In this document: in pieces, positions 48,179 through 56,752 of the stretch | Layout of the letters: every line of letters starts with the position of its first letter | How positions within the stretch are numbered: position 1 is the first letter of the stretch | From: Candidatus Scalindua sp. | GTDB lineage: Bacteria > Planctomycetota > Brocadiia > Brocadiales > Scalinduaceae | DNA: 64,000 bases | Assembly: GCA_031316155.1 (NCBI GenBank) | Contig: JALDRB010000010.1 | Coordinates: 145,710 to 209,709, forward strand | Direction of reading: 5' to 3' | Made by a program: the position numbers and the translations under genes | The notes under the pieces: model-generated | Told to the model about the DNA's origin: nothing | The model's database searches: none | What the model saw: the letters and a program-made list of their open reading frames with translations, nothing else

Positions 48179-48694
48179 ATGACAGGGGAAAAAACAATAT
48201 ATTACTGTTTACAATGTGGTTCTGATAAGTACAAGAACATCAGTTCAAAGCAGTTCTTATGCGAATCCTGCGGGTACACCTATTTTCAAAATATAGCAGC
48301 TTCCGTTGCAGCCATAATTGAATGCCACAACCAAATACTTGTCTGCACAAGAAAATTCGATCCCTGCAGAGGTAAACTATGCTTTCCCGGAGGCTTTGTT
48401 GACATGAATGAATCGGCAGAATCAGCGCTGAAAAGAGAGGTCTTTGAAGAACTGAAAATTGAAATTTCTGAAATGCGTTACGTTGGTTCATTTCCGAACG
48501 TGTACCTGTATAAACACGTTGAGTATCATACACTCGATTTTTTCTTCTCGCTCAAACTTGAGGAAGTACCTCAGATAACAGTTGGTGAGGAGATTGCGGC
48601 AATAAAATGGATTGAAAAAGACAAAATCAACTATGATGGTTTCGCCTTTGAGTCTATCAAATGGGGATTACAAAGGTATTCAGATTTGTCTTAA
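48179..48694 (+). CDS. Nudix hydrolase with N-terminal zinc ribbon
   Basis: The 171-residue protein has a zinc ribbon (YYCLQCGSDKY ... FLCESCGYTYF) and a complete Nudix box GGFVDMNESAESALKREVFE EL, giving the GX5EX7REUXEE pattern. Such NUDT12/NudC-like or ADP-ribose hydrolases cleave nucleoside diphosphate derivatives; the exact substrate is unknown. The open frame extends to 48104, but the extra residues (MFVICDLRFVFYQHLF) are translated repeat C, so I place the start at ATG 48179. Confidence 0.86.
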   Translation: MTGEKTIYYCLQCGSDKYKNISSKQFLCESCGYTYFQNIAASVAAIIECHNQILVCTRKFDPCRGKLCFPGGFVDMNESAESALKREVFEELKIEISEMRYVGSFPNVYLYKHVEYHTLDFFFSLKLEEVPQITVGEEIAAIKWIEKDKINYDGFAFESIKWGLQRYSDLS

Positions 48695-49010
48695 TTCAAG
48701 ATATCTCATAATAATACTATTTAAAGAGTCATCATTTGCATATCGTATATTCTGAAGCGTTACCTCATAATTCACCGAATGTATCCGTAAAGCTGGAGAT
48801 TTAACAGTATCTTTAAAAGATAACTGTCCGTCTCAAGATTCTCCATTTTTGCATAACACTTCATCACCACACTGGTACATTTTCCCTTTACAACTCTGAG
48901 AGGAAATAGTAGATTAACATCCTGATATTAAAGGTCACAGATTTTATTAGTGATTCATCTTATTTTACAACACGTTGTCTGATAACTTTTATTAAGGAGA
49001 ATGACAAATC
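48695..49010. other. Intergenic region before the coiled-coil lipoprotein
   Basis: These 316 bases show no gene, repeat copy or recognised RNA. The ribosome-binding site AAGGAG at 48994-48999 belongs to the next gene. Confidence 0.5.
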
Positions 49011-49982
49011 GTGAAAAAACAAATCATAATCTCTATTATCCTTACATGTGTCTTTGGGTGTGGGAATGACCAGGTAAATAACAAACATAAAGATCCTGAA
49101 GAGGAAAAAGAAAGCTTGAGTTTGCAATTACAAGAGCAAAGTACCCGTCTTGAATCTGCCTCTGATGTGATCATGGCCGTTACTTCTCTTATTAAGAATA
49201 TTGAAGAAACAGAGATGAAAATAGAAGAAGGGAAACAGCTATTAAGTAATGCAGATGATGTTGAAAAGAGTGTTAGTGTAAAAGAAGAGATCCTGAGTGG
49301 TATTCAAGGTCTTTATGATGAGTTGCAAAAGCATAGAAAAAAAGCTCGTGAATTACAGGGAGAACTTGATTCCTTTGTTGCCAGAAACAGCAAAATAGAT
49401 GAATCTCTCTCATCTCTGAAAACTGTTATCAAAGAAAAATCTTTAAAAATAGATAGTCTGGAAAAGATTGTTGACCAACTCAAAAAACAGCTGGTTCAAT
49501 TAATAAATAAACAAAAAGATTTAACTCAGCAAATAAGCTCATATGAGGCATCAGTAAAAGACAAAACTGCTAAAATAATACATTTGAAAAGCGAATTAGT
49601 ATCCAAAGAACAGGCGATTTCCAGGAAAGATTCTGAAATCCAGAATCTGCATCAGGAAATTAATACAGTTTATTATATGATTGGTAACAGTAAAGAGCTA
49701 AGAAACAAAGATATTATTAAAAAAGAAGGTATGCCTGTTATCAGTTCATTAAACCCATTTCGCAAGAGCTATGTCTTAGGCCCCAATTGTACTTTATCTC
49801 AATTCAAAAAAGAGAACAAAACCAGAACGAGATACAGACTTAATGGAAAAATCGCAACGCTTTTACCCTATCGCAATAAAGAGTATTATGATATATATTA
49901 CCAGGATGGGATTTCGGTAATCAATATCAAAGATCCTAAAAATTTCTGGTATTTGAAATATCTTGTGATCGTTACAAATTAG
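49011..49982 (+). CDS. Coiled-coil lipoprotein of unknown function
   Basis: The 323-residue protein starts with a lipoprotein signal (IIISIILTCVFGC, Cys17 the likely lipidated residue). A long charged coiled coil (about residues 28-225) is rich in Glu, Lys and Leu heptads. The C-terminal 90 residues form a small, less charged domain (YRLNGKIATLLPYRNKEYYD). The GTG start has AAGGAG 11 bases upstream. It may be an envelope spacer or adaptor; this is inference. Confidence 0.72.
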   Translation: MKKQIIISIILTCVFGCGNDQVNNKHKDPEEEKESLSLQLQEQSTRLESASDVIMAVTSLIKNIEETEMKIEEGKQLLSNADDVEKSVSVKEEILSGIQGLYDELQKHRKKARELQGELDSFVARNSKIDESLSSLKTVIKEKSLKIDSLEKIVDQLKKQLVQLINKQKDLTQQISSYEASVKDKTAKIIHLKSELVSKEQAISRKDSEIQNLHQEINTVYYMIGNSKELRNKDIIKKEGMPVISSLNPFRKSYVLGPNCTLSQFKKENKTRTRYRLNGKIATLLPYRNKEYYDIYYQDGISVINIKDPKNFWYLKYLVIVTN

Positions 49983-49990
49983 GATATCAT

Positions 49991-50790
49991 ATGTTATTGA
50001 ATTGTGGATTAGTAGGACTTCCGAGTTGTGGAAAAACTACAATCTATAACGCCATAACCGCAGCAGGAGCTGCCAGCTATGACGGTTTGGCAATGCACCG
50101 TGGTATCGTCAACGTACCGGACACGCGATACAACAACTCGTAAAAATGTACCACCCACCCAAGGTAGTTCCTGCCACGATGGAGATAGTAGACATACCCG
50201 GTCTCAAAGTTGGTTCTACTTCGGGAAATGGCCGCTGTAAAAGCTCCTCTGTCATATAGGATGTCGAGGCGCTCTTGCATGTGGTGCGATGTTTTGAGGA
50301 TAAGAACGTCCCGTTTGAATACGCACTATAGATCCGCAATACGATGCAGAAACACTAGATCTGGAACTTATCGTCGCTGACAGTCAAACAGTGCAAAACA
50401 AGACTCAACGGTCGGCAAAGAAAGCAAAGGTCGGAAACAAAGAGGCTATGCGTGAAATTACCGACGGTGAAAAGGTTAATACGCAGCTCGAAGATGGTAT
50501 ACCAGAACGTAAGCAGGGGGCCTTAACAATCATGAACTTGACAGTGTTCGTGAATACAACCTTGTAGCACTCAAACCTGTCCTTAACATCGCAAATATTA
50601 AATCCATGAAAGAAGCCGTGTTAATTCACTTCAAGCGATTGCCGATTCTGAAGGATCTCACATGGTTATTATCTGTTGCAGGGATGAGGCAGAAATCAGC
50701 CAGCTGGAACATGATGAACAAAAGGATTTTTTGATTGAACTTGGTTTGGAGGAATCGTCAATGGAGTGGTTAACACGTACACGCTTGTCG
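49991..50790 (+). pseudogene. ychF: YchF/EngD-type GTPase, decayed
   Basis: The reading starts MLLNCGLVGLPSCGKTTIYN AITAAGAASYDG, an intact YchF P-loop region. Frameshifts and stops follow. Fragments in other frames still match the family: MYHPPKVVPATMEIVDIPGL, GSTSGNGRC, DLELIVADSQT, ALKPVLNIA and IADSEGSHMVIICCRDEAE. The C-terminal TGS domain is missing. At least four frame changes are needed, so it is a pseudogene and not a sequencing error at one spot. YchF binds ATP/GTP and the ribosome in other bacteria. Confidence 0.85.
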
Positions 50791-50846
50791 TCAAAAGTGG
50801 ATTGTGGCACAGTCTGATACTTGTCGGGCTGGTTGTGATTTGTTTG

Positions 50847-51659
50847 TTATTTGCCTGCCTGTGCAGGACACGGCAGACCGGTATTTATATGGTACGTTAT
50901 CTCTCCGGAATTGAGGTTGATAGTATTACATTCATCACATTGAAAGAGCAATGTCCCATCATGATTGAGATCTATGATTTTCCCCAGATGAGGATTTCTT
51001 GTTCCATCCTTAACAACTATTCTTTCGTGGACATACATTAATCTTTTCTTTATCTCCTTTTGACTCTGCAAAAAACCCTCTCTGTTAAGCTCTACAAAAC
51101 AACCGTAAACCAGACCAAGAAGTTCTCGAAATACTTCAGACCGATTTACCGTTCTGTTCAACTCTTTATGCATTGAAGTTACAAAGCTGTCAAAATAAAG
51201 TGATGACTCATTACTGCTGTTTACGTTGAGACCTATTCCTAGAACTGCATATGTTTTCAGGTCAAGTTCAACAATTTCACAGAGTATGCCACATACCTTT
51301 TTCTCGTGCATGAGAACATCATTTGGCCATTTTATACGTGGTTTCAGGCCATAATCCTCCAGGAGCCTAGCCACTGAAAGGGCTGTTATCTGTGTAATGT
51401 TGTGCCTCAACTTTGATACTCGTGATTCAAGAGGCAACAATATTGAAAATGTAAGATCTTTACCCGGACTGGAATACCATACACGATTGAAACGGCCTCT
51501 TCCATGAGTCTGCTCTTCTGCCCAAATGACCGTATAATCCGGTAAATCCATACAGTGTTGTCTTAAGAAGGTATTTGTAGATTCGAGTCTCGTATATTTA
51601 TAAATGGTAAAAATTCTACCATTTATGGTAATTGATTCTCGTTTTTTCCTTTTTTCCAT
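50847..51659 (-). CDS. birA: Biotin--[acetyl-CoA-carboxylase] ligase
   Basis: The 270-residue enzyme joins biotin to carboxylase subunits. Motifs are LESTNTFLRQH, EEQTHGRGRFNRVWYSSPGK (biotinyl-AMP binding), IKWPNDVLMHEKKVCGILCE and LGIGLNVNSS. There is no N-terminal helix-turn-helix, so it is the catalytic-only type. The last about 12 residues (NTGLPCPAQAGK) are encoded by a repeat-like GC-rich arm, so the natural C-terminus was probably slightly different. Confidence 0.92.
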   Translation of the reverse strand: MEKRKKRESITINGRIFTIYKYTRLESTNTFLRQHCMDLPDYTVIWAEEQTHGRGRFNRVWYSSPGKDLTFSILLPLESRVSKLRHNITQITALSVARLLEDYGLKPRIKWPNDVLMHEKKVCGILCEIVELDLKTYAVLGIGLNVNSSNESSLYFDSFVTSMHKELNRTVNRSEVFRELLGLVYGCFVELNREGFLQSQKEIKKRLMYVHERIVVKDGTRNPHLGKIIDLNHDGTLLFQCDECNTINLNSGEITYHINTGLPCPAQAGK

Positions 51660-52134
51660 CGAAGATAACCATAATAATCTGTTGTATCTTTCCCTTTATT
51701 CATATTTGAATGAAAGATTCATGATACAAGATAACTTGAATATTTCAATTAAATAACTATAAGAACTCCGCATTTACAAATGAAATAAATTGTACTATAA
51801 TCTTGTTTGGAATGGTTAAAAGGTGTTAGTCTCTAACCCGACAAATTATTGCTTTTCATGATAAAAATTTGTAACCTGAGAAACTGTTTATCAACACTTT
51901 CGGTGTGGCAACTAAAATGTTTAATCAAACATCTTTATTTTAACTACTCTTTATACCAATAAGGGGAATTTTGAAAACCGCCTCCCTGTGTGTCACACGC
52001 ATACAAGTGCTCGGCACGGGTAGACAGGTTTTCAGGTAACACCCGTTCGACCCGGAACTTACATGAGATAGTCTCTTCTTTGTTTAGATATCTATCCCTT
52101 TTTGGTTCTTGCTCGACCGGGTCGGGAGGCTATC
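51660..52134. other. Intergenic region between birA and the membrane protein
   Basis: These 475 bases lack a supported gene. A plus-strand frame at 51990-52328 overlaps the next gene in another frame and is a shadow. The last 25 bases hold the GGGAGG ribosome-binding site of the next gene. Confidence 0.45.
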
Positions 52135-52941
52135 GTGAATTGGATGAATCTTGGTTTAGCAATAGCGGTTGGAGCATTTGCAACACTCATAACACATATT
52201 ATAGTACGCAAACCCAGAAAGAGATGGGTCTGCTACACAATTGTTTTTATTTCGTTCAGTGGAGTTTTTTTTACGATAACCTGCCTCTATACGGTGAGGG
52301 AATCAAATACACAGAAGTTTTTCAGTGATGTAGAAGTGACTCTAAGGGAAATGCCCGCTTATAAACAGATATCACAGTATGATCCGGAAACCTACCAACG
52401 CATACAGATCGAAATCCAGAAATCACTGGAAAAAGGGGAAAACAAATCTCAAACGATACAGAAAATACGTCTCATCATTGCTGAGTTGGTAGAAAAATAT
52501 CTTCCTTACGCCTCTGATGAGGCATTACTGGTTTACATGAGTGTCATAATCCAGGAAATTGAAGAACTGGCTGGTAAAAGTCCCGAACTTTGCTTTCAGT
52601 TTTTGTTTCCAAAGCAATATGGAGCCATTGATGTCACCAGGTATATCAGGCCCGAAACACAGAAAGCTGATTTAGAATCATTAGCCGTCGTTATCAGGAC
52701 GGGAGCGGAAAATCCGGTACACATACAAGATTTTAGCGGTTATGACGCCTTAATAGAAAACATAATAACGAATCTTCACGAAATGTATGGCGATGACGCA
52801 TTACTCCTGGAAAACCCTCATGCACCGGGAATAGACAAGGAAAAGTTTTGTCGCATGATGGTTACCCTGTATCGAGAAATATTGAAACTGCCAAAAAAAG
52901 ACTCTGTTCTCATATTGCGTCGGATGTTAGCAACGAAGTGA
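52135..52941 (+). CDS. Membrane-anchored protein of unknown function
   Basis: The 268-residue protein has two N-terminal membrane helices (LGLAIAVGAFATLITHIIV and YTIVFISFSGVFFTITCLYT) and a helical soluble domain of about 200 residues. I do not recognise the family. The start is GTG at 52135, chosen because GGGAGG sits 5 bases upstream; the frame is open to 52102. A rhodanese-ferritin gene follows after 63 bases on the same strand. Confidence 0.7.
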   Translation: MNWMNLGLAIAVGAFATLITHIIVRKPRKRWVCYTIVFISFSGVFFTITCLYTVRESNTQKFFSDVEVTLREMPAYKQISQYDPETYQRIQIEIQKSLEKGENKSQTIQKIRLIIAELVEKYLPYASDEALLVYMSVIIQEIEELAGKSPELCFQFLFPKQYGAIDVTRYIRPETQKADLESLAVVIRTGAENPVHIQDFSGYDALIENIITNLHEMYGDDALLLENPHAPGIDKEKFCRMMVTLYREILKLPKKDSVLILRRMLATK

Positions 52942-53004
52942 ATTAATTATTCTCACAAATTTTTAATCGAAACCTGTTTCAATTTGTTATCTAAGGAGAA
53001 TATC

Positions 53005-53838
53005 GTGCGTTGGAAACAATTTCTGATATATGTGAAATCTATGGACCCGGCCGAAGCGAAAGCATATTTTTCAAAACATAAAGAAGAAACATACACATTA
53101 CTGGACGTTCGACAACCTTCGGAATATGAGGAGGAGCACATACCCGGAGCGACATTGATTCCCCTGACAGAACTTCCTGAACAATTCAGAGAACTTAAAC
53201 CCGAGTTGCCTACTCTCGTCTATTGTAAGGTAGGGAGCAGAAGCCGGGTAGCTTCCCAGTTCCTGGTAGGGCAAGGCTTCAAGGAAGTCTATAGCTTAAA
53301 AGGGGGCATTCTCGCCTGGAATGGTGGAATTGCAACAGGTCCAGTCGAATCCGGTATGGTTTTTCTTAAAGGCGATGAGTCTCCAAAAGAGATCATAATC
53401 CTTGCTTATGGTATGGAAGACGGCCTTGGAAGCTTTTACAAAGCAATGGCAAAAGAGCATAAAGATATGGAGACTACCGCTTTACTGGAAAAACTTGGAA
53501 CTGTTGAGGATACTCATAAACTGAAACTGTTTGAAATTTATAAAAGGTTGAACACCTCTGTTAACGACCAGAAAGATTTTGAAACAGGGATTGTTTCACA
53601 GGCAATGGAGGGAGGATTAACAACTGAAGAGTTTGTCAATCGGTACAGACATTCACTTGAAACAGTCGGTGATGTTCTTACAACGGCCATGGTAATCGAG
53701 ACTCAGGCATTGGATCTTTATATGCGTTATGCAAAAATATTAACAGATAATGAATCCAAAACAATCCTCTATACTCTGGCGGAAGAGGAAAAACGTCATT
53801 TAAAGGAATTGGGAAAGCTCCTGGATAAGCAACAATAA
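53005..53838 (+). CDS. Rhodanese domain fused to a ferritin-like (rubrerythrin-type) domain
   Basis: The 277-residue protein has an N-terminal rhodanese domain (LLDVRQPSEYEEEHIPGATL) with the active-site loop VYCKVGSRSR (catalytic Cys about residue 76). A four-helix ferritin-like domain follows, with EDGLGSFYKAMAKEH, VIETQALDLYMRYA and EEEKRHLKELGKLL, which offer Glu/His ligands for a di-iron site. It may couple sulfur transfer with oxygen or peroxide handling. The GTG start at 53005 has AAGGAG 6 bases upstream; an in-frame TTG at 52984 is less likely. Confidence 0.85.
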   Translation: MRWKQFLIYVKSMDPAEAKAYFSKHKEETYTLLDVRQPSEYEEEHIPGATLIPLTELPEQFRELKPELPTLVYCKVGSRSRVASQFLVGQGFKEVYSLKGGILAWNGGIATGPVESGMVFLKGDESPKEIIILAYGMEDGLGSFYKAMAKEHKDMETTALLEKLGTVEDTHKLKLFEIYKRLNTSVNDQKDFETGIVSQAMEGGLTTEEFVNRYRHSLETVGDVLTTAMVIETQALDLYMRYAKILTDNESKTILYTLAEEEKRHLKELGKLLDKQQ

Positions 53839-53842
53839 AATC

Positions 53843-53868
53843 AAGTTAGGCCATCCTGGCTAACTTTT
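53843..53868 (+). terminator. Hairpin after the rhodanese-ferritin gene
   Basis: AAGTTAGGCCA pairs with TGGCTAACTT around a three-base loop and is followed by TTCC. It lies 5 bases after the stop, so it is a likely terminator, although the T-tract is short. Confidence 0.55.
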
Positions 53869-54030
53869 CCAAAATTCCTAAAACTGCCCTCCATGGTAGT
53901 TTTTACGAACTTTTGAACATGCGCCTTCAGCGCAAGAGATAGGGGAATAGTATCGTAAGCTATACATTAAAATTAGTCTCTGTTCGTTCACACAGTTTTC
54001 CAGACAATACTATTGACAGAAGGAGGAAAT

Positions 54031-55455
54031 ATGAACGCTAAATTAACTTTCACTATAATACTATTTTTGTTTTCTTTATCTTCAATAACAAACGCTCAAA
54101 GTAAGATTACCGAAAGTACAATAGACAATCAGGAATCCGTTGAAGTTACCGTATACAATAGTGATCTCAGCCTTATAAAGGATACTCGAAAATTAGAGCT
54201 TGCCGATAACGGAGGAGAATTACGTTTCATGGATGTTGCATCACATATAATGCCTGAAACGGTCCATGTAAAATCGTTGAATTATCCTGAGGATTTTTCT
54301 GTTCTTGAACAGAATTATGAGTATGACCTGATGAGCGCAGACAAACTCCTCGATAAGTATGTAGGAAAAAAAATAAAGATTCTCGTCCTGAATGAATTTC
54401 AGGATAGAAAAGAGGTAGTTGAGGCATCTCTCCTGAGCAACAATCAGGGACAGATATTTAAGATAAATGATGAAATATTTCTTGGTCATCCCGGCATTAA
54501 GATCCTTCCGGAAATCCCGGAAAATCTGATAGCAAAACCAACACTAACCTGGAACTACAGCAATAAGAATAAAAGAGCTCACAATCTTGAAGTTTCTTAC
54601 CTCACGAATAACATTAACTGGAAGGCAGACTATGTCGTAGTCTTAAATAGAGACGATACATCCGCTGATTTGTCCGGTTGGGTTACCCTGGACAACAAAA
54701 GCGGTGCAACGTATAAAAATGCCAGCCTCAAATTGATTGCAGGTGATGTGCACCGGGTTCAAGAGAGATTTGAAGAGAGGCGGGGATATGCAATGAAAGA
54801 GATGTTGATGGCCAGTGCACCGCAATTTGAAGAAAAAGCGTTTTTTGAATACCACATATATGATCTCCAGAGAAAAACAACCATAAAGGATAAACAGACG
54901 AAGCAGATACGCCTGCTGGAAGCAACCGATGCAGAGATTGTAAAGGAGCTACTCGTCCAAGGTATCAAGAGCTATTTTACAAGTCAATACATGGAACAGA
55001 ATCTGAAGCAGACTGTACATGTTTATGTTAAATTTAAAAATTCCAAAAATAACGGCCTTGGAATGCCGCTTCCTGCAGGAATAATGCGTTTATATAAACA
55101 GGACGAGGAAGGAAGCTTGCAGTTTATCGGTGAGGACAGAATAGATCATACGCCAAAAGATGAAGAGGTTAAACTTGAGATTGGTGAGGCCTTTGACGTG
55201 GTAGCAGAAAGGAAACAGACAGACTACAAACAAATTGCTACACGACTCTACGAATCAGAATGGGAAGTTACCTTAAGAAATCACAAGGAAGAAGAGATGA
55301 GAATTGGCATAATAGAACCACTGTTTGGGAACTGGAACGTAATCAGCAATAGCCATCCATACAGTAAGGTAGATGCTTTTACCATAAGGTTTGATATAGA
55401 TATTCCCAAAGATGAAGAGGTTAAGGTTAGATACCGGGTAAAGGTGGGATTGTAA
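54031..55455 (+). CDS. Secreted DUF4139 domain-containing protein
   Basis: The 474-residue protein has a signal peptide (LTFTIILFLFSLSSITNAQS). A DUF4139-type body follows: SVEVTVYNSDLSLIKDTRKL, LTWNYSN, LEVSYLTNNINWKADYVVVL and the C-terminal DEEVKVRYRVKVGL. Such proteins are periplasmic and beta-rich with unknown function. The ATG at 54031 is chosen because GAAGGAGG precedes it; an upstream TTG at 54013 is in frame. Confidence 0.8.
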   Translation: MNAKLTFTIILFLFSLSSITNAQSKITESTIDNQESVEVTVYNSDLSLIKDTRKLELADNGGELRFMDVASHIMPETVHVKSLNYPEDFSVLEQNYEYDLMSADKLLDKYVGKKIKILVLNEFQDRKEVVEASLLSNNQGQIFKINDEIFLGHPGIKILPEIPENLIAKPTLTWNYSNKNKRAHNLEVSYLTNNINWKADYVVVLNRDDTSADLSGWVTLDNKSGATYKNASLKLIAGDVHRVQERFEERRGYAMKEMLMASAPQFEEKAFFEYHIYDLQRKTTIKDKQTKQIRLLEATDAEIVKELLVQGIKSYFTSQYMEQNLKQTVHVYVKFKNSKNNGLGMPLPAGIMRLYKQDEEGSLQFIGEDRIDHTPKDEEVKLEIGEAFDVVAERKQTDYKQIATRLYESEWEVTLRNHKEEEMRIGIIEPLFGNWNVISNSHPYSKVDAFTIRFDIDIPKDEEVKVRYRVKVGL

Positions 55456-55650
55456 TTTTCTTCAATTGAGATGTTCTCTGTACCGGCAAAATTACCGTTT
55501 AAGAATTATGATGCTGATAGTACAAAAACATTATCAATGACAGTATCAAAAACTTGATGGATTTAATACCGTTCTCACATGGTAGAATTGCCGCAAACGG
55601 TCCTCTTTAGACTTCAATTAATACATAGGAATTTCAAAATCATGTTTTAT

Positions 55651-55743
55651 GTGCTTTAGCACATGCCCAAAATGGCGTTAAGCAACGACATGGATGTCAT
55701 TGTAGCAATTTTGAAAGAGTTGGGCAGGATGCGCTTAACTCGT
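55651..55743 (-). repeat. Dispersed repeat family B, copy 4
   Basis: Runs GTGCTTTAGCACATGCCCAA to GGATGCGCTTAACTCG and contains AAGCAACGACATGGATGTCA and GCAATTTTGAAAGAGTT. It lies in the intergenic region before the convergent small gene at 55749. Confidence 0.85.
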
Positions 55744-55748
55744 GTTAC

Positions 55749-56072
55749 TCATGCAAAGGATATCTTGGTGAGTGGATAAGTTACAGTAGTACCGCTACTA
55801 TCGGTAACCTGCACATGCTTCCAGGGTTCCATACCATCGGTCATTCTTGCAAAGTGGAAGGGTAGAGGTTGCCGTTGCTTCGGACCACCACTCGGATTTA
55901 CGGTAACGGAAATTTTTAAGATCTTTTCATCAGGACCCGGGTCTTCAGATTGCTCGACAGCCACTTCATCATCAAAAGAATCAACCATGACGAGACCATC
56001 CACCCTCAGAATCTTGGATTTTGGTCTTAAATCCCATTCAGCTTTGGTAACCTTAATCTTCATCGTATGCAT
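55749..56072 (-). CDS. Small conserved-looking protein of unknown function
   Basis: The 107-residue soluble protein has alternating strands (KILRVDGLVMVDSFDDEVAV, KILKISVTVNPSGGPKQRQP) and suggests a beta-sandwich or Ig-like fold. There is no signal peptide. I do not recognise the family. The start ATG at 56072 has an AAGGAA about 10 bases upstream; an ATG three codons later is also possible. Repeats A and B lie on either side. Confidence 0.55.
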   Translation of the reverse strand: MHTMKIKVTKAEWDLRPKSKILRVDGLVMVDSFDDEVAVEQSEDPGPDEKILKISVTVNPSGGPKQRQPLPFHFARMTDGMEPWKHVQVTDSSGTTVTYPLTKISFA

Positions 56073-56130
56073 ATGATTTGTTATTTCCTTATCAAAAATA
56101 ATAAAATATCTTGTCCTTACCGATCACTGA

Positions 56131-56333
56131 TATATCCTAAAACCGATTTGGTTTTCGGTTTTGACTGTCTGCGTGCATCGCACAGAGGCAGGCTGGAAAC
56201 CAGATCTTGGTGAAGGTATCCCCGGACAAAAGGCGCCGAGGACTTTACTCGCTCAATTTTATCTCGGATTTTACCTGTCTGCGTGCGTTCCTTACGCACA
56301 GGCAGGTCAGAAAACTATTATGAGATGGGTATA
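56131..56333 (-). repeat. Dispersed repeat family A, copy 4 (longest)
   Basis: Starts TATATCCTAAAACCGATTTG and ends TATGAGATGGGTATA. The core GGTGAAGGTATCCCCGGAC and GCGCCGAGGACTTTACTCGC is conserved. In addition to the usual CTGCGTGCATCGCACAG arm it has a second arm of the same type (CTGTCTGCGTGCGTTCCTTA / CGCACAGGCAG) near the other end, which shows that the arms are modular. Confidence 0.85.
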
Positions 56334-56498
56334 ATCTTTACGATTTTAACCTGATTTACCGTGCAGATTGAAATTAAAGATTTCTCTATAATAATATATG
56401 ACACTATTTATAGCACATACGGTAACAAATACTCAAGAAATTTCAAGTCTAAAACAAAAAGAGGTGTTGATAACCTAGGAGGATATGTCGTATGAGAA

Positions 56499-56729
56499 AT
56501 GAATTCTTCAAAATCCGTTTTAATTTGTTGTGTAAAATGTAAATGGGTAGAGCAAAGATTCTGTTACGGTAAAAATCCTGTTTGTTTTAAGAATGTTTAT
56601 AATTTTTTAGCCTTGGAATTCAGTTTATTGATGATTTTGAGTGATTTATTATATATTATGTCTTTCGAGTTGGTGCATCCTGCACAACTCTTTCAAAATG
56701 GCTGCAACTACTTACCTGTATTTGTTTAA
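56499..56729 (+). CDS. Possible short Cys-rich protein (doubtful)
   Basis: A 76-residue frame begins MNSSKSVLICCVKCKWVEQR with a possible metal-binding CCxxC. Its last third is encoded by repeat B, starting at 56666. An AGGAGG at about 56477 lies too far (17 bases) from this ATG and better suits ATGs at 56484 or 56492, whose frames stop early. It may be a remnant of a gene cut off by the repeat. Confidence 0.25.
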   Translation: MNSSKSVLICCVKCKWVEQRFCYGKNPVCFKNVYNFLALEFSLLMILSDLLYIMSFELVHPAQLFQNGCNYLPVFV

Positions 56730-56752
56730 TGCCCTTTTGGCTATGTGCTAAC
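56666..56752 (+). repeat. Dispersed repeat family B, copy 5 (left part, split by an IS)
   Basis: Starts CGAGTTGGTGCATCCTGCAC, continues ACTCTTTCAAAATGGCTGC and stops at GGCTATGTGCTAAC. The copy resumes at 58156 with GCTAACGCATAAA, the GCTAAC being the duplicated target. Without the IS the sequence would match the usual GTGCTAACGCA end of family B. Confidence 0.85.

Noticed and set aside
50766..51041. 91-residue plus-strand frame overlapping birA
   Set aside because: Its N-terminal part is the tail of the ychF pseudogene and the middle is translated repeat; the rest is antisense to birA.
51990..52328. 112-residue plus-strand frame
   Set aside because: It overlaps the membrane protein gene in another frame, and that gene has a clear GGGAGG start.
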